Below, piece after piece: positions 45,713 through 54,455 of a stretch of 64,000 nucleotides of DNA; positions within the stretch are counted from its first letter, which is position 1, and each line of letters begins with the position of its first letter. Position numbers and translations under genes: made by a program. The notes beneath the pieces are model-generated. The model worked only from the letters and a program-made list of their open reading frames with translations. It made no database searches and was not told the DNA's origin. Origin of the DNA: Mesorhizobium sp. 1M-11. GTDB lineage: Bacteria; Pseudomonadota; Alphaproteobacteria; Rhizobiales; Rhizobiaceae. Location: contig NZ_LJSD01000014.1 of assembly GCF_001303895.1 (NCBI RefSeq), forward strand, positions 102,293 through 166,292, written 5' to 3'.

Positions 45713-46258
45713 CTCGGCGGGAACGCGAAGCGTCTTCAAAAGCGTCGCCAATTCCGGCTCGTCGATCAATGTGGCAGCATCCTCCGCCTTGAGCCATGCC
45801 CGCTGGCGCGTGCGTGCCTCCGGCCAGTTCACGAGTTCTTCACTGACGGTAAGCAGATAGACGGTGACGTTGACACGCGCGAAATTGGTTTCCAGTCGTT
45901 TCCAATAGGAATAGCTGCCGGCCGGCTGCTTCAACGTCTTGCCGACCACGCCTGCTTCTTCCCTGGCTTCGATGGTAGCGGCTTTGCGGCCACTCTTGCC
46001 GGACATCGGCCAGCCCTTGGGGACGATGAAGCGTTGCGTCTGACGCGATGTCACCAGCATGACTTCGATTCCGCCATCCGCTCCCTTGCGAAAAGGGATA
46101 GCGGCGACTTGCCGGATGGTCTTGCCCTTTTTCGCTTGCTCGACCGCCTGCTTTTTCGGCAATGGCTTGGCAACCGACGGCTTGACGACGGTCGGGGCGG
46201 CAGGCGCTTCTCTTTTGGACGCATGTTCACGTCCGTTCTTCTTTTTTGTTGCCGCCAT
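45710..46258 (-). CDS. Nudix hydrolase
   Basis: This 182-aa protein has a basic N-terminal tail (1-45, rich in K, A and P) and a Nudix domain with PKGWPMSGKSGRKAATIEA and REEAGVVG. This resembles diphosphoinositol polyphosphate phosphohydrolase-like members. The first acidic residue of the Nudix box appears replaced, so activity is uncertain. ATG 46258 follows GGAAG by five bases. Confidence 0.85.
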   Translation of the reverse strand: MAATKKKNGREHASKREAPAAPTVVKPSVAKPLPKKQAVEQAKKGKTIRQVAAIPFRKGADGGIEVMLVTSRQTQRFIVPKGWPMSGKSGRKAATIEAREEAGVVGKTLKQPAGSYSYWKRLETNFARVNVTVYLLTVSEELVNWPEARTRQRAWLKAEDAATLIDEPELATLLKTLRVPAE

Positions 46259-46398
46259 CGCACTTCCGATCAAATCCACCTGGCGGTTCAGGCAGACCTT
46301 CAAATTAGCATAAACGTTGAGAACGAGCGCAATGGCTCGCGTATCGCAGGCACATTATGGATTTTTATAGACGGCTAATCAAATTGTTTGCTGTTCTA

Positions 46399-46704
46399 TC
46401 AGCGACAACCACCCACTGCACTACCGCCACGGGCTGAAGATTGGCAAGGTTGCCGGACCGCCGGCGCCACCGGTTGCGGCGGCGTGACGACCTGCCGGTC
46501 GATCTCTCGATAGATCTGTTGCTGCTGCTGGAACTGCTGGCGCTGGAGCTGATTACGCAGCGCCTGAAGATCGGCTTGGCCGATCGAATTGGCGCGCGGC
46601 TGCACCTGGGCCAACTGTGTTTCACCCGCGGCCAATGTCGCGGTGGCCGGCATCATGAAAAACGTGGTGCCGAGACAAATCGTGATGATGAGGTGGCGCG
46701 CCAT
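46399..46704 (-). CDS. Small secreted glutamine-rich protein
   Basis: This 101-aa protein has a signal peptide (1-30, ICLGTTFFMMPATATLAAG) and a mature part with a glutamine-rich coiled stretch (about 47-68, RNQLQRQQFQQQQQIYREID), a proline patch and two cysteines near the end (CQSS, GGCR). Not recognised. ATG 46704 follows GGAG by nine bases. Possibly a periplasmic or surface protein. Confidence 0.65.
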   Translation of the reverse strand: MARHLIITICLGTTFFMMPATATLAAGETQLAQVQPRANSIGQADLQALRNQLQRQQFQQQQQIYREIDRQVVTPPQPVAPAVRQPCQSSARGGSAVGGCR

Positions 46705-46841
46705 CGTTCGTCGCTCCGATTCAGGCCTAAGGCGATAGTCGGATATATAGTGCGAGTGGCGACAGGGTCCAGAGACAGAGGGCCCTGGCAGCCTACGCGA
46801 CCAGCGGCTGTGACGGAGCCGATTGGAGGCAGGGCGACTGA

Positions 46842-46873
46842 AAAAACGATTGGGGCGCCACAGGCGCCCCAAG
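46842..46873 (-). terminator. Rho-independent terminator of the Flp pilin gene
   Basis: On the minus strand TTGGGGCGCC-TGT-GGCGCCCCAA followed by TCGTTTTTT. Strong stem plus T run, about 50 bases after the pilin stop. Confidence 0.85.
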
Positions 46874-46925
46874 GTCTGTTTTCGAAGCTTCGAAAACGCG
46901 TCGGGAGTTCAACAGCCTCGACTTG

Positions 46926-47111
46926 TTAGAGGTTGTTGTTGCCGGACGTGCTCAGCTTGGTGGCAATGGCGTTGAACTTGTTGTTGATCGTGGTGCCGAG
47001 GAAGCCGGCGCCGGTAACGATCGCCAGCGCAATCAGAGCGGCGATCAGGCCGTATTCGATGGCCGTCGCGCCCGATTCATCCTTGAAGAAGCGCGAAAGA
47101 AGATTGGTCAT
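46926..47111 (-). CDS. Flp-family type IVb pilin
   Basis: This 61-aa pilin has a short basic leader (NLLSRFFKDESG) and the hydrophobic core ATAIEYGLIAALIALAIVTG with glutamate five residues into the mature part, as cleaved by the CpaA prepilin peptidase. Tad/Cpa assembly genes are not in the window, so this is a detached pilin copy. AAAGGG precedes the ATG. Confidence 0.92.
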   Translation of the reverse strand: MTNLLSRFFKDESGATAIEYGLIAALIALAIVTGAGFLGTTINNKFNAIATKLSTSGNNNL

Positions 47112-47476
47112 GGTGGTACCCTTTGCCCGGTTGTGACGTTTGACGGTCTCTTTGCGAACCGTGGCCCATTCTGTGCGGCTTCGATTGCGGACCGGTTAAG
47201 CCAAATGGTAAACAAAGTGTAGATCGAGTGTTTGCTTAACAAAGACACAACTCAGGCCAGAAGAACTTTAGACAAATATTGCGGATTGTTTGATATCGAA
47301 ATCGAACCGACGCCGCTGCTTAGAAAAACACGGGGGCCGGTTCTTGCCGAGGTAACCCCATGGAACGAGCGTTGCCGCCGGCACCTGCTGCCCGGCGGAC
47401 ATTGGCGTCACAACAGGTTCATTTAGCCGAAATAGGGTCTCGTTGAATTTTGCTGCACTGCAAAAGGGACGGGACA
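47112..47476. other. Intergenic region between pilin and phosphate transporter
   Basis: Divergent promoters. Near the pilin, TTTACCATTTGGCTTAACC and GTTAAGC (minus strand, 47196-47240) recall CtrA half-sites (TTAA), which control Flp pili in other alphaproteobacteria; the spacing is not exact. No Pho box is clear before the transporter gene. No gene seen. Confidence 0.4.
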
Positions 47477-49081
47477 ATGGTGGACTTAACCTCGAGTGAA
47501 ATAGGCATTCCGCGGCCCGAGCATCCGCTCGAAGGGCCAAGCATGGCCGGCCGATGGTTCATGCCGATCTTCCTGGCGATCGTGATCGGCGGGCTGATCT
47601 ATGTCGGTTACGCACTGAGCCAGGATCTGACCAGCGCTGTGGCTGTTCCCTGGATCCTGCTTGGCCTTGCGCTGTTGATCGCGCTCGGCTTCGAATTCGT
47701 CAACGGCTTTCACGATACCGCCAATGCGGTGGCGACCGTGATCTACACGCACTCCATGCCGGCCGAACTCGCCGTCATGTGGTCGGGTTTCTTCAACTTC
47801 CTCGGCGTGCTCACGGCCAGCGGTGCGGTCGCCTTCGGCATCATTTCGCTGCTGCCGGTGGAACTCATCCTCCAGGTCGGCTCCAGCGCGGGTCTTGCCA
47901 TGGTGTTCTCGCTGCTGACGGCTGCGATCATCTGGAACCTCGGAACCTGGTATCTCGGTCTGCCGTCTTCTTCCTCGCACACGCTGATCGGCTCGATCGT
48001 CGGTGTCGGTCTCGCCAACCAGTTCCTGGCGCCGGCCGGCAGCGCCACGAGCGGTGTCGACTGGTCGAAAGCGACGGAAGTCGGCATGTCGCTGCTGATC
48101 TCGCCGCTGTTCGGCTTCGGCATGGCGGCATTGCTGCTTCTGGCGATGAAGCTGCTCGTCCGCAACAAGGCACTTTACGAGGCTCCGAAAGGCAATACGC
48201 CGCCGCCGCTGTGGATCCGTGCCCTGCTCATCTTCACTTGCACGGGCGTGTCTTTCGCGCACGGTTCCAATGACGGTCAGAAGGGCATGGGTCTGATCAT
48301 GCTGATCCTGATCGGCGTTGTCCCGACCGCGTTTGCCCTGAACCGCACGCCGGACGTCAATTATCTGGAAGCCTACAAGACCGCCGCCGCGCAGGTTGAC
48401 ACGGTGCTCGGAAAATATGTGAAGCCGGGTGTAACCGTCACCGACGCCAAGGCCGTCGTGAGCGAAGCTGTGCGCACCAAGACCTGGACCGATCAGACCA
48501 CACCGGCGCTGCAGGCCTTTATCCATCAGACCAATGCGCTGGTGTCGCCCTATCCATCGGTCGAGAAACTGCCGATCGAACTGGTCAGCAACGCCCGCAA
48601 TGATATCTATCTCATCGGCGAGGCGTTGAAGCTGATCGACAAGAAGAAGCTACTGCCGATGGAGGCCGACGACCTCAAGGTGGTCACCGGCTATCACAAG
48701 GCCGTCGACAACGCGACCAAGTTCATCCCGCTCTGGGTCAAGATCGCGATTGCGCTGGCGCTCGGGCTCGGCACGATGGTCGGTTGGAAACGTATCGTCG
48801 TCACCGTGGGTGAAAAGATCGGCAAGACGCACCTCACCTACGGCCAGGGTGCTTCCGCCGAACTCGTCGCCATGGGCACGATCGGTGCCGCCGACATGCT
48901 GGGGCTGCCCGTCTCGACCACCCATGTTCTGTCGTCGGGCGTTGCCGGCACGATGGCTGCGAACGGCTCTGGCCTGCAGTGGTCGACGGTGCGCAACATG
49001 CTGCTCGCCTGGGTCTTGACCCTGCCAGCTTCCATCGCGCTGGCCTTTGGCCTGTTCGTGTTGATGCGCGCGGTGTTCTAG
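47477..49081 (+). CDS. pit: Inorganic phosphate transporter, PiT family
   Basis: Low-affinity phosphate (metal phosphate) symporter, 534 aa. Two PiT repeats are visible: GFEFVNGFHDTANAVATVI near residue 75 and SFAHGSNDGQKGMGLIML near residue 265. A hydrophilic loop of about 125 residues (288-413) separates the halves. AAAGGGACGGGAC precedes ATG 47477. A terminator-like hairpin follows. Confidence 0.93.
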   Translation: MVDLTSSEIGIPRPEHPLEGPSMAGRWFMPIFLAIVIGGLIYVGYALSQDLTSAVAVPWILLGLALLIALGFEFVNGFHDTANAVATVIYTHSMPAELAVMWSGFFNFLGVLTASGAVAFGIISLLPVELILQVGSSAGLAMVFSLLTAAIIWNLGTWYLGLPSSSSHTLIGSIVGVGLANQFLAPAGSATSGVDWSKATEVGMSLLISPLFGFGMAALLLLAMKLLVRNKALYEAPKGNTPPPLWIRALLIFTCTGVSFAHGSNDGQKGMGLIMLILIGVVPTAFALNRTPDVNYLEAYKTAAAQVDTVLGKYVKPGVTVTDAKAVVSEAVRTKTWTDQTTPALQAFIHQTNALVSPYPSVEKLPIELVSNARNDIYLIGEALKLIDKKKLLPMEADDLKVVTGYHKAVDNATKFIPLWVKIAIALALGLGTMVGWKRIVVTVGEKIGKTHLTYGQGASAELVAMGTIGAADMLGLPVSTTHVLSSGVAGTMAANGSGLQWSTVRNMLLAWVLTLPASIALAFGLFVLMRAVF

Positions 49082-49094
49082 CGTCTCGTCAAGC

Positions 49095-49125
49095 GAGGCT
49101 GGCGCAGTGAAGCCGTGCCAGCCTC
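49095..49125 (+). terminator. Hairpin after pit
   Basis: GAGGCTGGC (49095-49103) pairs with GCCAGCCTC (49117-49125), followed by TTCGTGGTT. A short T-poor tail makes it a moderate terminator. Confidence 0.55.
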
Positions 49126-49138
49126 TTCGTGGTTCTGT

Positions 49139-49179
49139 CGCATGATCCTTGTCCAGAAAGATTTTCCGGGATCGTGCTC
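49139..49179. repeat. Dispersed intergenic repeat, family C copy 3
   Basis: CGCATGATCC...TTTTCCGGGATCGTGCTCC, the same outer arms as the copies at 19693 and 42653, with a changed centre. Confidence 0.65.
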
Positions 49180-49205
49180 CGTCCAATCAAGGCTCCGTGC
49201 CGTCG

Positions 49206-50228
49206 ATGAATGAAGCGCCGCGTTTCAGCCTTCCGGGCAGTGAAAGCACCGATCAGGCGCCAGGCCTGATCTTTGCCTATCGCGCACTGCCCGGCCAGCC
49301 AGCGGCCGTCCTGGCGCAGAAGGATATCGAAGCCGCCCTTGCCGCCGACGAAGGATGGGTCTGGCTGCACGTCGATCTGGTCGATCAGCGTGCGCATGGT
49401 TGGGTGGGGCATGCCTGTCGGCTGCCTCACGCATCGCGCGCCATCCTGGAAGGGCATGACAGTCTGGTGCTTGGCCATGAAGACGGAGTGGTGCATGGCG
49501 TGTCGGCCGACATGCACAAGGATATCGAGCGGCGCTCGAGCACGATCGGACGGTTGCATTTCGCGGTTACCGAACGCCTCCTGGTGACTGGGCGCCGGCA
49601 TTCGCTGGAAGGTGTCGACCAACTGCGCCGAGCGTTGGGCGATGGGTTGAGGTTGCCTACAGCCTTCGATCTGTTCGAGGCAATCGTCGGCGCCTTCTGC
49701 AAGAATACCGGCCTCAGGCTCGCGGAAGCAGCGCGACAGCTCGATGAAGTGGAAGACAATCTGGTCACGGAGAGGTTGAGCGACGAGCGTCGACGGCTCA
49801 AGGAAGTGCGCCGGTTGGCGGTTTCATTGCACAGGCCGGTTTCCGGCATGGTTGCACTGTTCGAAGACGAGGACCGCGAAGAATGGCAGCTTTCCGCGGC
49901 CGCTCATACGGTGTTGCAGCGCCTGTCGACACGGCTCGAGCGGCTCGACCGCGAGATCGTCATGATCAACGATCGCGCCAGGCTGCTGCAGGAAGAAATG
50001 GCAGCTGAACTGGCCGACGAATCCAATCGCAGCCTGAAAGCCATGGCTGTGATGAGCGCGCTGCTCCTGCCCGGTACGCTCGTGGTGGGTGTCTTCGGCA
50101 TGAATACCGGCGGCCTGCCGTTCACACACGGCGATGGCGGTTTCTGGTGGGCGGTCGCGCTGGGTGTTGGCGCCACGGCGCTGTTTTACTGGCTGCTGCG
50201 TCGCGCCGGCATCAGCGTGCGTTTCTGA
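49206..50228 (+). CDS. CorA-family divalent metal transporter (ZntB-like)
   Basis: This 340-aa protein has a large cytoplasmic N-terminal domain, a long helix (about 180-280) and two C-terminal membrane segments with GVFGMNTGGLPF between them, the GMN selectivity signature. ZntB proteins move zinc with protons; Mg2+ or Co2+ is possible. ATG 49206 is used; GTG 49197 is an alternative and neither has a strong ribosome site. Confidence 0.88.
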   Translation: MNEAPRFSLPGSESTDQAPGLIFAYRALPGQPAAVLAQKDIEAALAADEGWVWLHVDLVDQRAHGWVGHACRLPHASRAILEGHDSLVLGHEDGVVHGVSADMHKDIERRSSTIGRLHFAVTERLLVTGRRHSLEGVDQLRRALGDGLRLPTAFDLFEAIVGAFCKNTGLRLAEAARQLDEVEDNLVTERLSDERRRLKEVRRLAVSLHRPVSGMVALFEDEDREEWQLSAAAHTVLQRLSTRLERLDREIVMINDRARLLQEEMAAELADESNRSLKAMAVMSALLLPGTLVVGVFGMNTGGLPFTHGDGGFWWAVALGVGATALFYWLLRRAGISVRF

Positions 50229-50231
50229 CCC

Positions 50232-50335
50232 TGGAGCGTTTCCGTTTTTCACGGAAACGCTGAAACGCTCTAACTCTTTGTTCTTACGCAATTCCGGATG
50301 GAAAACCGTTACACACTTTTCCTGGAGTTGCTCTG
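50232..50335. repeat. Dispersed intergenic repeat, family B copy 6
   Basis: Complete forward copy: GGAGCGTTTCCG..CGGAAACGCTGAAACGCTCTAAC, CTTTGTTCTTACGCAATTCCGG, then TTTTCCTGGAGTTGCTCTGG. It lies between convergent genes. Confidence 0.85.
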
Positions 50336-50352
50336 GTCTCAGGATTGCTTGG

Positions 50353-51528
50353 TCAGGTCGGGTCTTCGCGATGCAGATCGTGGATGGCCACGCCCTCCGT
50401 ATTCGTCGGCGGGGTCAACCACTGATGGTGCCGCAGCGTGCGCTGTGTATCTTCGAGCCCTGTGTCCCAGTGTTCGCGCATCGAGGTGCCGGAGAATTCA
50501 TAATCCTTGGCGTGCCCCTCATAGCCCTTGTGCTGGTAGATGAGGTGGATGATGTTGACCACGCCGGCATCGGAATAGTCGGCAATCAGCCGCTCTTCCT
50601 CGGGGGAGCGCATCTCTGCAGGAACGCGCTTGAGGGCATCCAGGAGCTGCATCTTCAGATCATGGATGCGTTTGAAGTTGTCCGTGTTCTGGCGCGTACG
50701 GCTCGAATACATGATGTCCTTGTGGCGCGACAGCACGTCGGCCATGCCGCGAGGCAGCACACCGCGGGCGCTGAACAGGTCGACCTGAAAAACCAGCGAG
50801 CTGCGGTCCTCTTCCTGGTCGAGCAGATATTGCAGAGGCGTGTTGGAGACGATGCCGCCGTCCCAATAATATTCGCCTTCGATGCGGATGGCCGGAAAAG
50901 CCGGGGGCAGGGCGCCGGAAGCCATGATATGCTCCGGCCCGATACGGACCTTGTCGGTGTCGAAATAGACGAAATTGCCGGTGCGCACGTTGACGGCGCC
51001 GACACTGAGGCGTTTGCGGCCATCGTTGAGCACGTCGAAATCGATCACCTGCTCGAGCGTGTCTTTCAATTCCGCCGTGTCGTAGAAGCTGGTCGCGCCT
51101 TCCGCACCCACCTGCTCCAACCATGGGTTGGGGAAGCGCGGCTTGAAGAAGCCAGGCTGTCCCATCGTCATCGTCATCCACGAACTGGTGCGGTTGCGGA
51201 TGTCGCGATAGATGTCGCCTTCCGGCGTATAGGCCCAGATCTTGCGGCCGGAAATCGTCTGCCAGAACTGTTCCAGCCTTTGCAGGCGGCGGCTCGGTTC
51301 ATTGCCGGCGATGATCGAAGCGTTGATGGCGCCAATCGAAACCCCGGAAAGCCAGGTGGGTTCACAACCGGCATCGGACAGGGCCTGATAGACGCCGGCC
51401 TGGTAGGCGCCGAGCGCACCGCCGCCCTGAAGTACGAGCGCGACGCGGTCGTATTGCGATGCGATCTCCTGGATGGTGGCGATGTTCGCCTTCGTTCTGT
51501 TGCGGTCCAGCACGGTCAACTCCGGCAC
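50353..51528 (-). CDS. Patatin-like phospholipase with DUF3734 tail
   Basis: This 391-aa hydrolase has oxyanion loop LQGGGALGAYQAGV (33-46), nucleophile S64 in SGVSIGAIN and catalytic aspartate in YYWDGGIVSN near residue 222. The C-terminal third is the DUF3734 region. In rhizobia this gene type travels with adc and bdhA and may act in poly-3-hydroxybutyrate or lipid turnover (inference). The start is GTG 51528 with a poor ribosome site; it is 14 bases after adc. Confidence 0.88.
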   Translation of the reverse strand: MPELTVLDRNRTKANIATIQEIASQYDRVALVLQGGGALGAYQAGVYQALSDAGCEPTWLSGVSIGAINASIIAGNEPSRRLQRLEQFWQTISGRKIWAYTPEGDIYRDIRNRTSSWMTMTMGQPGFFKPRFPNPWLEQVGAEGATSFYDTAELKDTLEQVIDFDVLNDGRKRLSVGAVNVRTGNFVYFDTDKVRIGPEHIMASGALPPAFPAIRIEGEYYWDGGIVSNTPLQYLLDQEEDRSSLVFQVDLFSARGVLPRGMADVLSRHKDIMYSSRTRQNTDNFKRIHDLKMQLLDALKRVPAEMRSPEEERLIADYSDAGVVNIIHLIYQHKGYEGHAKDYEFSGTSMREHWDTGLEDTQRTLRHHQWLTPPTNTEGVAIHDLHREDPT

Positions 51529-51542
51529 ATGATTAAGAAAGG

Positions 51543-52292
51543 TCAGCGTGCGCCGGCGAGATAGTCGTGGACGACTTCGCCGAGGCCGAGGGTGAGGTCG
51601 GCGGTGAAATGCAAAGCCGAAACGACTTCGAGCACCGGAAGGCGAGCCACGTCGGCCATGACATGCGGGCGCAGGTCAAGCGCGGCGGGAGCGGTCCAGG
51701 CTTCCTTAAGTGTGATGTCGGTGAGGTGATAACGCACGAGCTCGCAGATGCGCGGCGTGCCGTCGACATGCGGAATGATCTTGATCAGGAAGTTGGGTGC
51801 GGTCAGCGCGGCCATCACCTGTTCGCGGTCGGCTTCGCGGTGCTTGTAGCCCATCGTGCCAGTGGCGCAGAGCACCGAACCATAGTGCAACGTGCCGACG
51901 ACAACTTCGCCTTCGTTGACGATTTTGGGATTGGCCAGCTTCTTGGGAAAGCCCCATAATTCGCGCCCTCCGGCGATTGGAGCGTCGTCATCCAGATACA
52001 TGGAATGGACATAGACGCCATGTTCGCCGTTGAAGCGCACAGGGATGACCTGGCCGCTTTCGGTGTAGTCGCCGAAGCCGGTCGAGTCCGGCATGCGGAT
52101 GAATTCGTATTTCACCAGCGGCTCGCCATCGAGTTCCAGCGGCGCCGGCACCACCGCTTCCAGCGCCTCGCGCGTGGTGCGGTAGGTGATGATGACATAT
52201 TCGCGGTCGAAGAAACGATAAGGCCCGGGCGGGAAGGAGGGGTTGGTCAGCGGCATGGCGTAAGCGCGCTTCACGACGTCGGCGATTTCCAA
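51543..52292 (-). CDS. adc: Acetoacetate decarboxylase
   Basis: Converts acetoacetate to acetone and CO2. This 249-aa protein has the Schiff-base lysine region [14 protein letters not shown] and the typical [12 protein letters not shown] start. TTG at 52292 is chosen because GAGGTG lies five bases before it; an internal ATG at 52256 lacks a site. It is divergent from bdhA and upstream of the patatin-like gene. Confidence 0.9.
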   Translation of the reverse strand: MEIADVVKRAYAMPLTNPSFPPGPYRFFDREYVIITYRTTREALEAVVPAPLELDGEPLVKYEFIRMPDSTGFGDYTESGQVIPVRFNGEHGVYVHSMYLDDDAPIAGGRELWGFPKKLANPKIVNEGEVVVGTLHYGSVLCATGTMGYKHREADREQVMAALTAPNFLIKIIPHVDGTPRICELVRYHLTDITLKEAWTAPAALDLRPHVMADVARLPVLEVVSALHFTADLTLGLGEVVHDYLAGAR

Positions 52293-52494
52293 GTTGTCAC
52301 CTCGGGATTGACGGATGTCACATCAGAAACAACGCATGTCATGTTGCATGGCAGCATGACGGGTTTGTGTCGGGTCGATGAACGATTCCAGTCGTTTGTC
52401 GGTTCCAGAATGAAATCGACACATGTTTGTGATGGAAACTTGCTGCAATGCACCTAGTTAGAATGTCACTCCAACTGCCAGCCGAGAGATCACC

Positions 52495-53283
52495 ATGGGT
52501 TCCCTGACTTCAAAGAATGCGCTCGTCACCGGCTCTACCAGCGGCATTGGCCTTGCCATTGCCCGAGCCTTTGCTGCCGAAGGCGCCAATGTCACCATCA
52601 ACGGACTTGGAGACCCTGCTGAAATCGAGAAGGAGCGTGTGGCGATCGAAGCGGATTTCGGCGTCCAGTGCCGCTATTCCGGCGCCAATATGCTGAAGGG
52701 CGAAGAAGTCACCGCCATGGTGCAGGAGGCCGAGCAAGCCTTTGGAAGCCTCGATATTTTGGTCAACAATGCCGGTATCCAGTATGTCGCGCCGATCGAG
52801 GAATTCCCCGACGACAAGTGGGAGGCGATCATCCGTATCAACCTGCTGGCGGCGTTCTACGCGATCAAGGCTGCACTGCCGGGCATGAAGGCGCGCAAGT
52901 GGGGTCGGATCATCAACACCGCTTCCGCGCACGCGCTCGTCGCGTCGCCCTTCAAATCGGCCTATGTCTCGGCCAAGCATGGCATAGCCGGCCTGACCAA
53001 GACGGTGGCGCTCGAAGCCGCGCAAGACGGCGTGACCGTCAACGCGATCGCGCCGGGCTATGTGTGGACGCCACTGGTCGAGAAGCAGATCCCCGATACG
53101 ATGAAGGCGCGCAACATGACCGAAGAGCAGGTCAAGCATGACGTGCTGCTGGCAGCTCAGCCAACCAAGGAATTCGTGACGGTGGAAGAGATCGCGGCGC
53201 TTTCGGTGTTCCTCTGTTCGGACGCCGCCAGGCAGATCACCGGCACGACGCTGCCGGTCGACGGCGGCTGGACGGCCCAGTAA
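52495..53283 (+). CDS. bdhA: 3-Hydroxybutyrate dehydrogenase
   Basis: Short-chain dehydrogenase interconverting 3-hydroxybutyrate and acetoacetate. NAD site TGSTSGIGLAIARAFA, NNAG motif, catalytic serine in NTASAHALVASP and Y/K in SAYVSAKHGIAG. The tail QITGTTLPVDGGWTAQ is typical of BDH. It is 262 aa. With adc, this forms a PHB/ketone-body degradation locus. Confidence 0.93.
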   Translation: MGSLTSKNALVTGSTSGIGLAIARAFAAEGANVTINGLGDPAEIEKERVAIEADFGVQCRYSGANMLKGEEVTAMVQEAEQAFGSLDILVNNAGIQYVAPIEEFPDDKWEAIIRINLLAAFYAIKAALPGMKARKWGRIINTASAHALVASPFKSAYVSAKHGIAGLTKTVALEAAQDGVTVNAIAPGYVWTPLVEKQIPDTMKARNMTEEQVKHDVLLAAQPTKEFVTVEEIAALSVFLCSDAARQITGTTLPVDGGWTAQ

Positions 53284-53320
53284 GTCGTTCGCCCGTGTAA
53301 GCTCATGTTCCCGCAAAAGA

Positions 53321-53352
53321 AAAGACCGCCGACGGAGCCGGCGGTCTTTTTC
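53321..53352. terminator. Bidirectional terminator after bdhA
   Basis: AAAGACCGCCG (53321-53331) pairs with CGGCGGTCTTT (53339-53349) and is followed by TTTC. On the other strand the A run gives a T run, so it also serves the convergent SRPBCC gene. Confidence 0.9.
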
Positions 53353-53366
53353 TGATGTCCAACCGG

Positions 53367-53834
53367 TCAGGCGGAAAGCAGAGCGTTCAGGCGATCCCAG
53401 CTCTCGGTGGCTCCGGACTCGGCGCCCGACTGCACCATGCCATCGCGTGCTGCGATGGACTGGAACACGGATTGCGCGACGATCCTGGTCCTGCCGCCGA
53501 CGTCCTCGAAAGTGACGGTCTCGAGCAGAACATGGCCCGGCATGCCTTCGAATTCGAAGGTGCGCACCATGCGGGAAGGGACCGTGATTTCATGGTGGAC
53601 ACCATGGAAGCCGTATTCGTTGCCGGCCTTGTCGCGCTGCACGAAACGCCAGACGCCGCCTTGCCTTGCTTCAAATTTATCAACCGTCGTCGTCAGCCAA
53701 CTCGGGCCCCACCAGTTCGGGATCGCCTTGGGATCGGTGTAGACGGCGAAGACCTGTTCGCGTGGCGCATCGAACGTTCGCGTCATGACGATCTCGTATT
53801 TGCCGGTTTCGGCCGTAAAAGTGGTCTTGGACAT
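53367..53834 (-). CDS. SRPBCC/AHSA1-domain protein, second copy type
   Basis: This 155-aa START-like protein (IVMTRTFDAPREQVFAVYTDPKAIPNWWGP, then FEGMPGHVLLETVTFED). ATG 53834 follows GGAG by nine bases. It lies 51 bases after an ArsR regulator on the same strand, the same module as at 37.3-38.0 kb but clearly diverged. Confidence 0.9.
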   Translation of the reverse strand: MSKTTFTAETGKYEIVMTRTFDAPREQVFAVYTDPKAIPNWWGPSWLTTTVDKFEARQGGVWRFVQRDKAGNEYGFHGVHHEITVPSRMVRTFEFEGMPGHVLLETVTFEDVGGRTRIVAQSVFQSIAARDGMVQSGAESGATESWDRLNALLSA

Positions 53835-53885
53835 GATGACTGCTCCATTTCGTGACAAAACGATGAGTTGCGTTGAGCGGTGCGG

Positions 53886-54224
53886 CTAATTCTTGCTGGC
53901 TTTACTCGCTGCTTCGATGTCGCTCAGAAAGGCGTCGAGCCGGTCGAAGCTCTCCTCCCAATACGTTCGGTAATTCCAAACCCAGTCGGCAACCTCCTTC
54001 AGCGCCTTGGCTTCGAGATGGCAGTGCCGTCGTTGTGCTTCGCGGGTCTGGGAAACCAGCGATGCCTCCTGCAGCACCTTGAGGTGCTTCGAGATGGTTG
54101 GAAGGCGCAGGTCGAATGGTTTCGCCAACTCGTTGACGGTGGCATCGCCTTTGGCCAGTCGCATCAGGATGGCGCGCCGGGTCGGGTCGGCAAGCGCATG
54201 GAAGGTGAGGCTGAGCTGGTCCAT
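53886..54224 (-). CDS. ArsR-family regulator, second SRPBCC-linked module
   Basis: This 112-aa winged-helix protein (FHALADPTRRAILMRLAKGDATVNELAKPFDLRLPTISKHLKVL) without metal-site cysteines. Expected to control itself and the SRPBCC gene. The AT-rich stretch just upstream (54228-54265, with TTGGCTAATTAGC) is a likely operator. Confidence 0.9.
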   Translation of the reverse strand: MDQLSLTFHALADPTRRAILMRLAKGDATVNELAKPFDLRLPTISKHLKVLQEASLVSQTREAQRRHCHLEAKALKEVADWVWNYRTYWEESFDRLDAFLSDIEAASKASKN

Positions 54225-54455
54225 TATTTTTCCAATTGGCTAATTAGCTTATCGGTAAAATAATAAAGAAGCCGCGCCTGTCAAGCAAATGGCTGTCGGG
54301 ACCAGCAAACCGCCGTGTCGTCGACGGCACCTGATAGGCTTCGGCCTCGTCGCGCGCCGGTAAGGTTAACAATTGGTTTCCAAGCAGAGACGCCGCAAAC
54401 GTGATGTATGGGGTGGCGGGTGATAGGAGCCGCATTCGGGAAATGACCTTGGGGG

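Noticed and set aside
47196..47240. CtrA sites before the Flp pilin gene
   Set aside because: TTAA half-sites are present but the spacing does not fit TTAA-N7-TTAA, so they are mentioned only in the intergenic note.
52293..52494. Operator between adc and bdhA
   Set aside because: Several TTGC and GCAT half-matches are visible, but no convincing palindrome or known motif.
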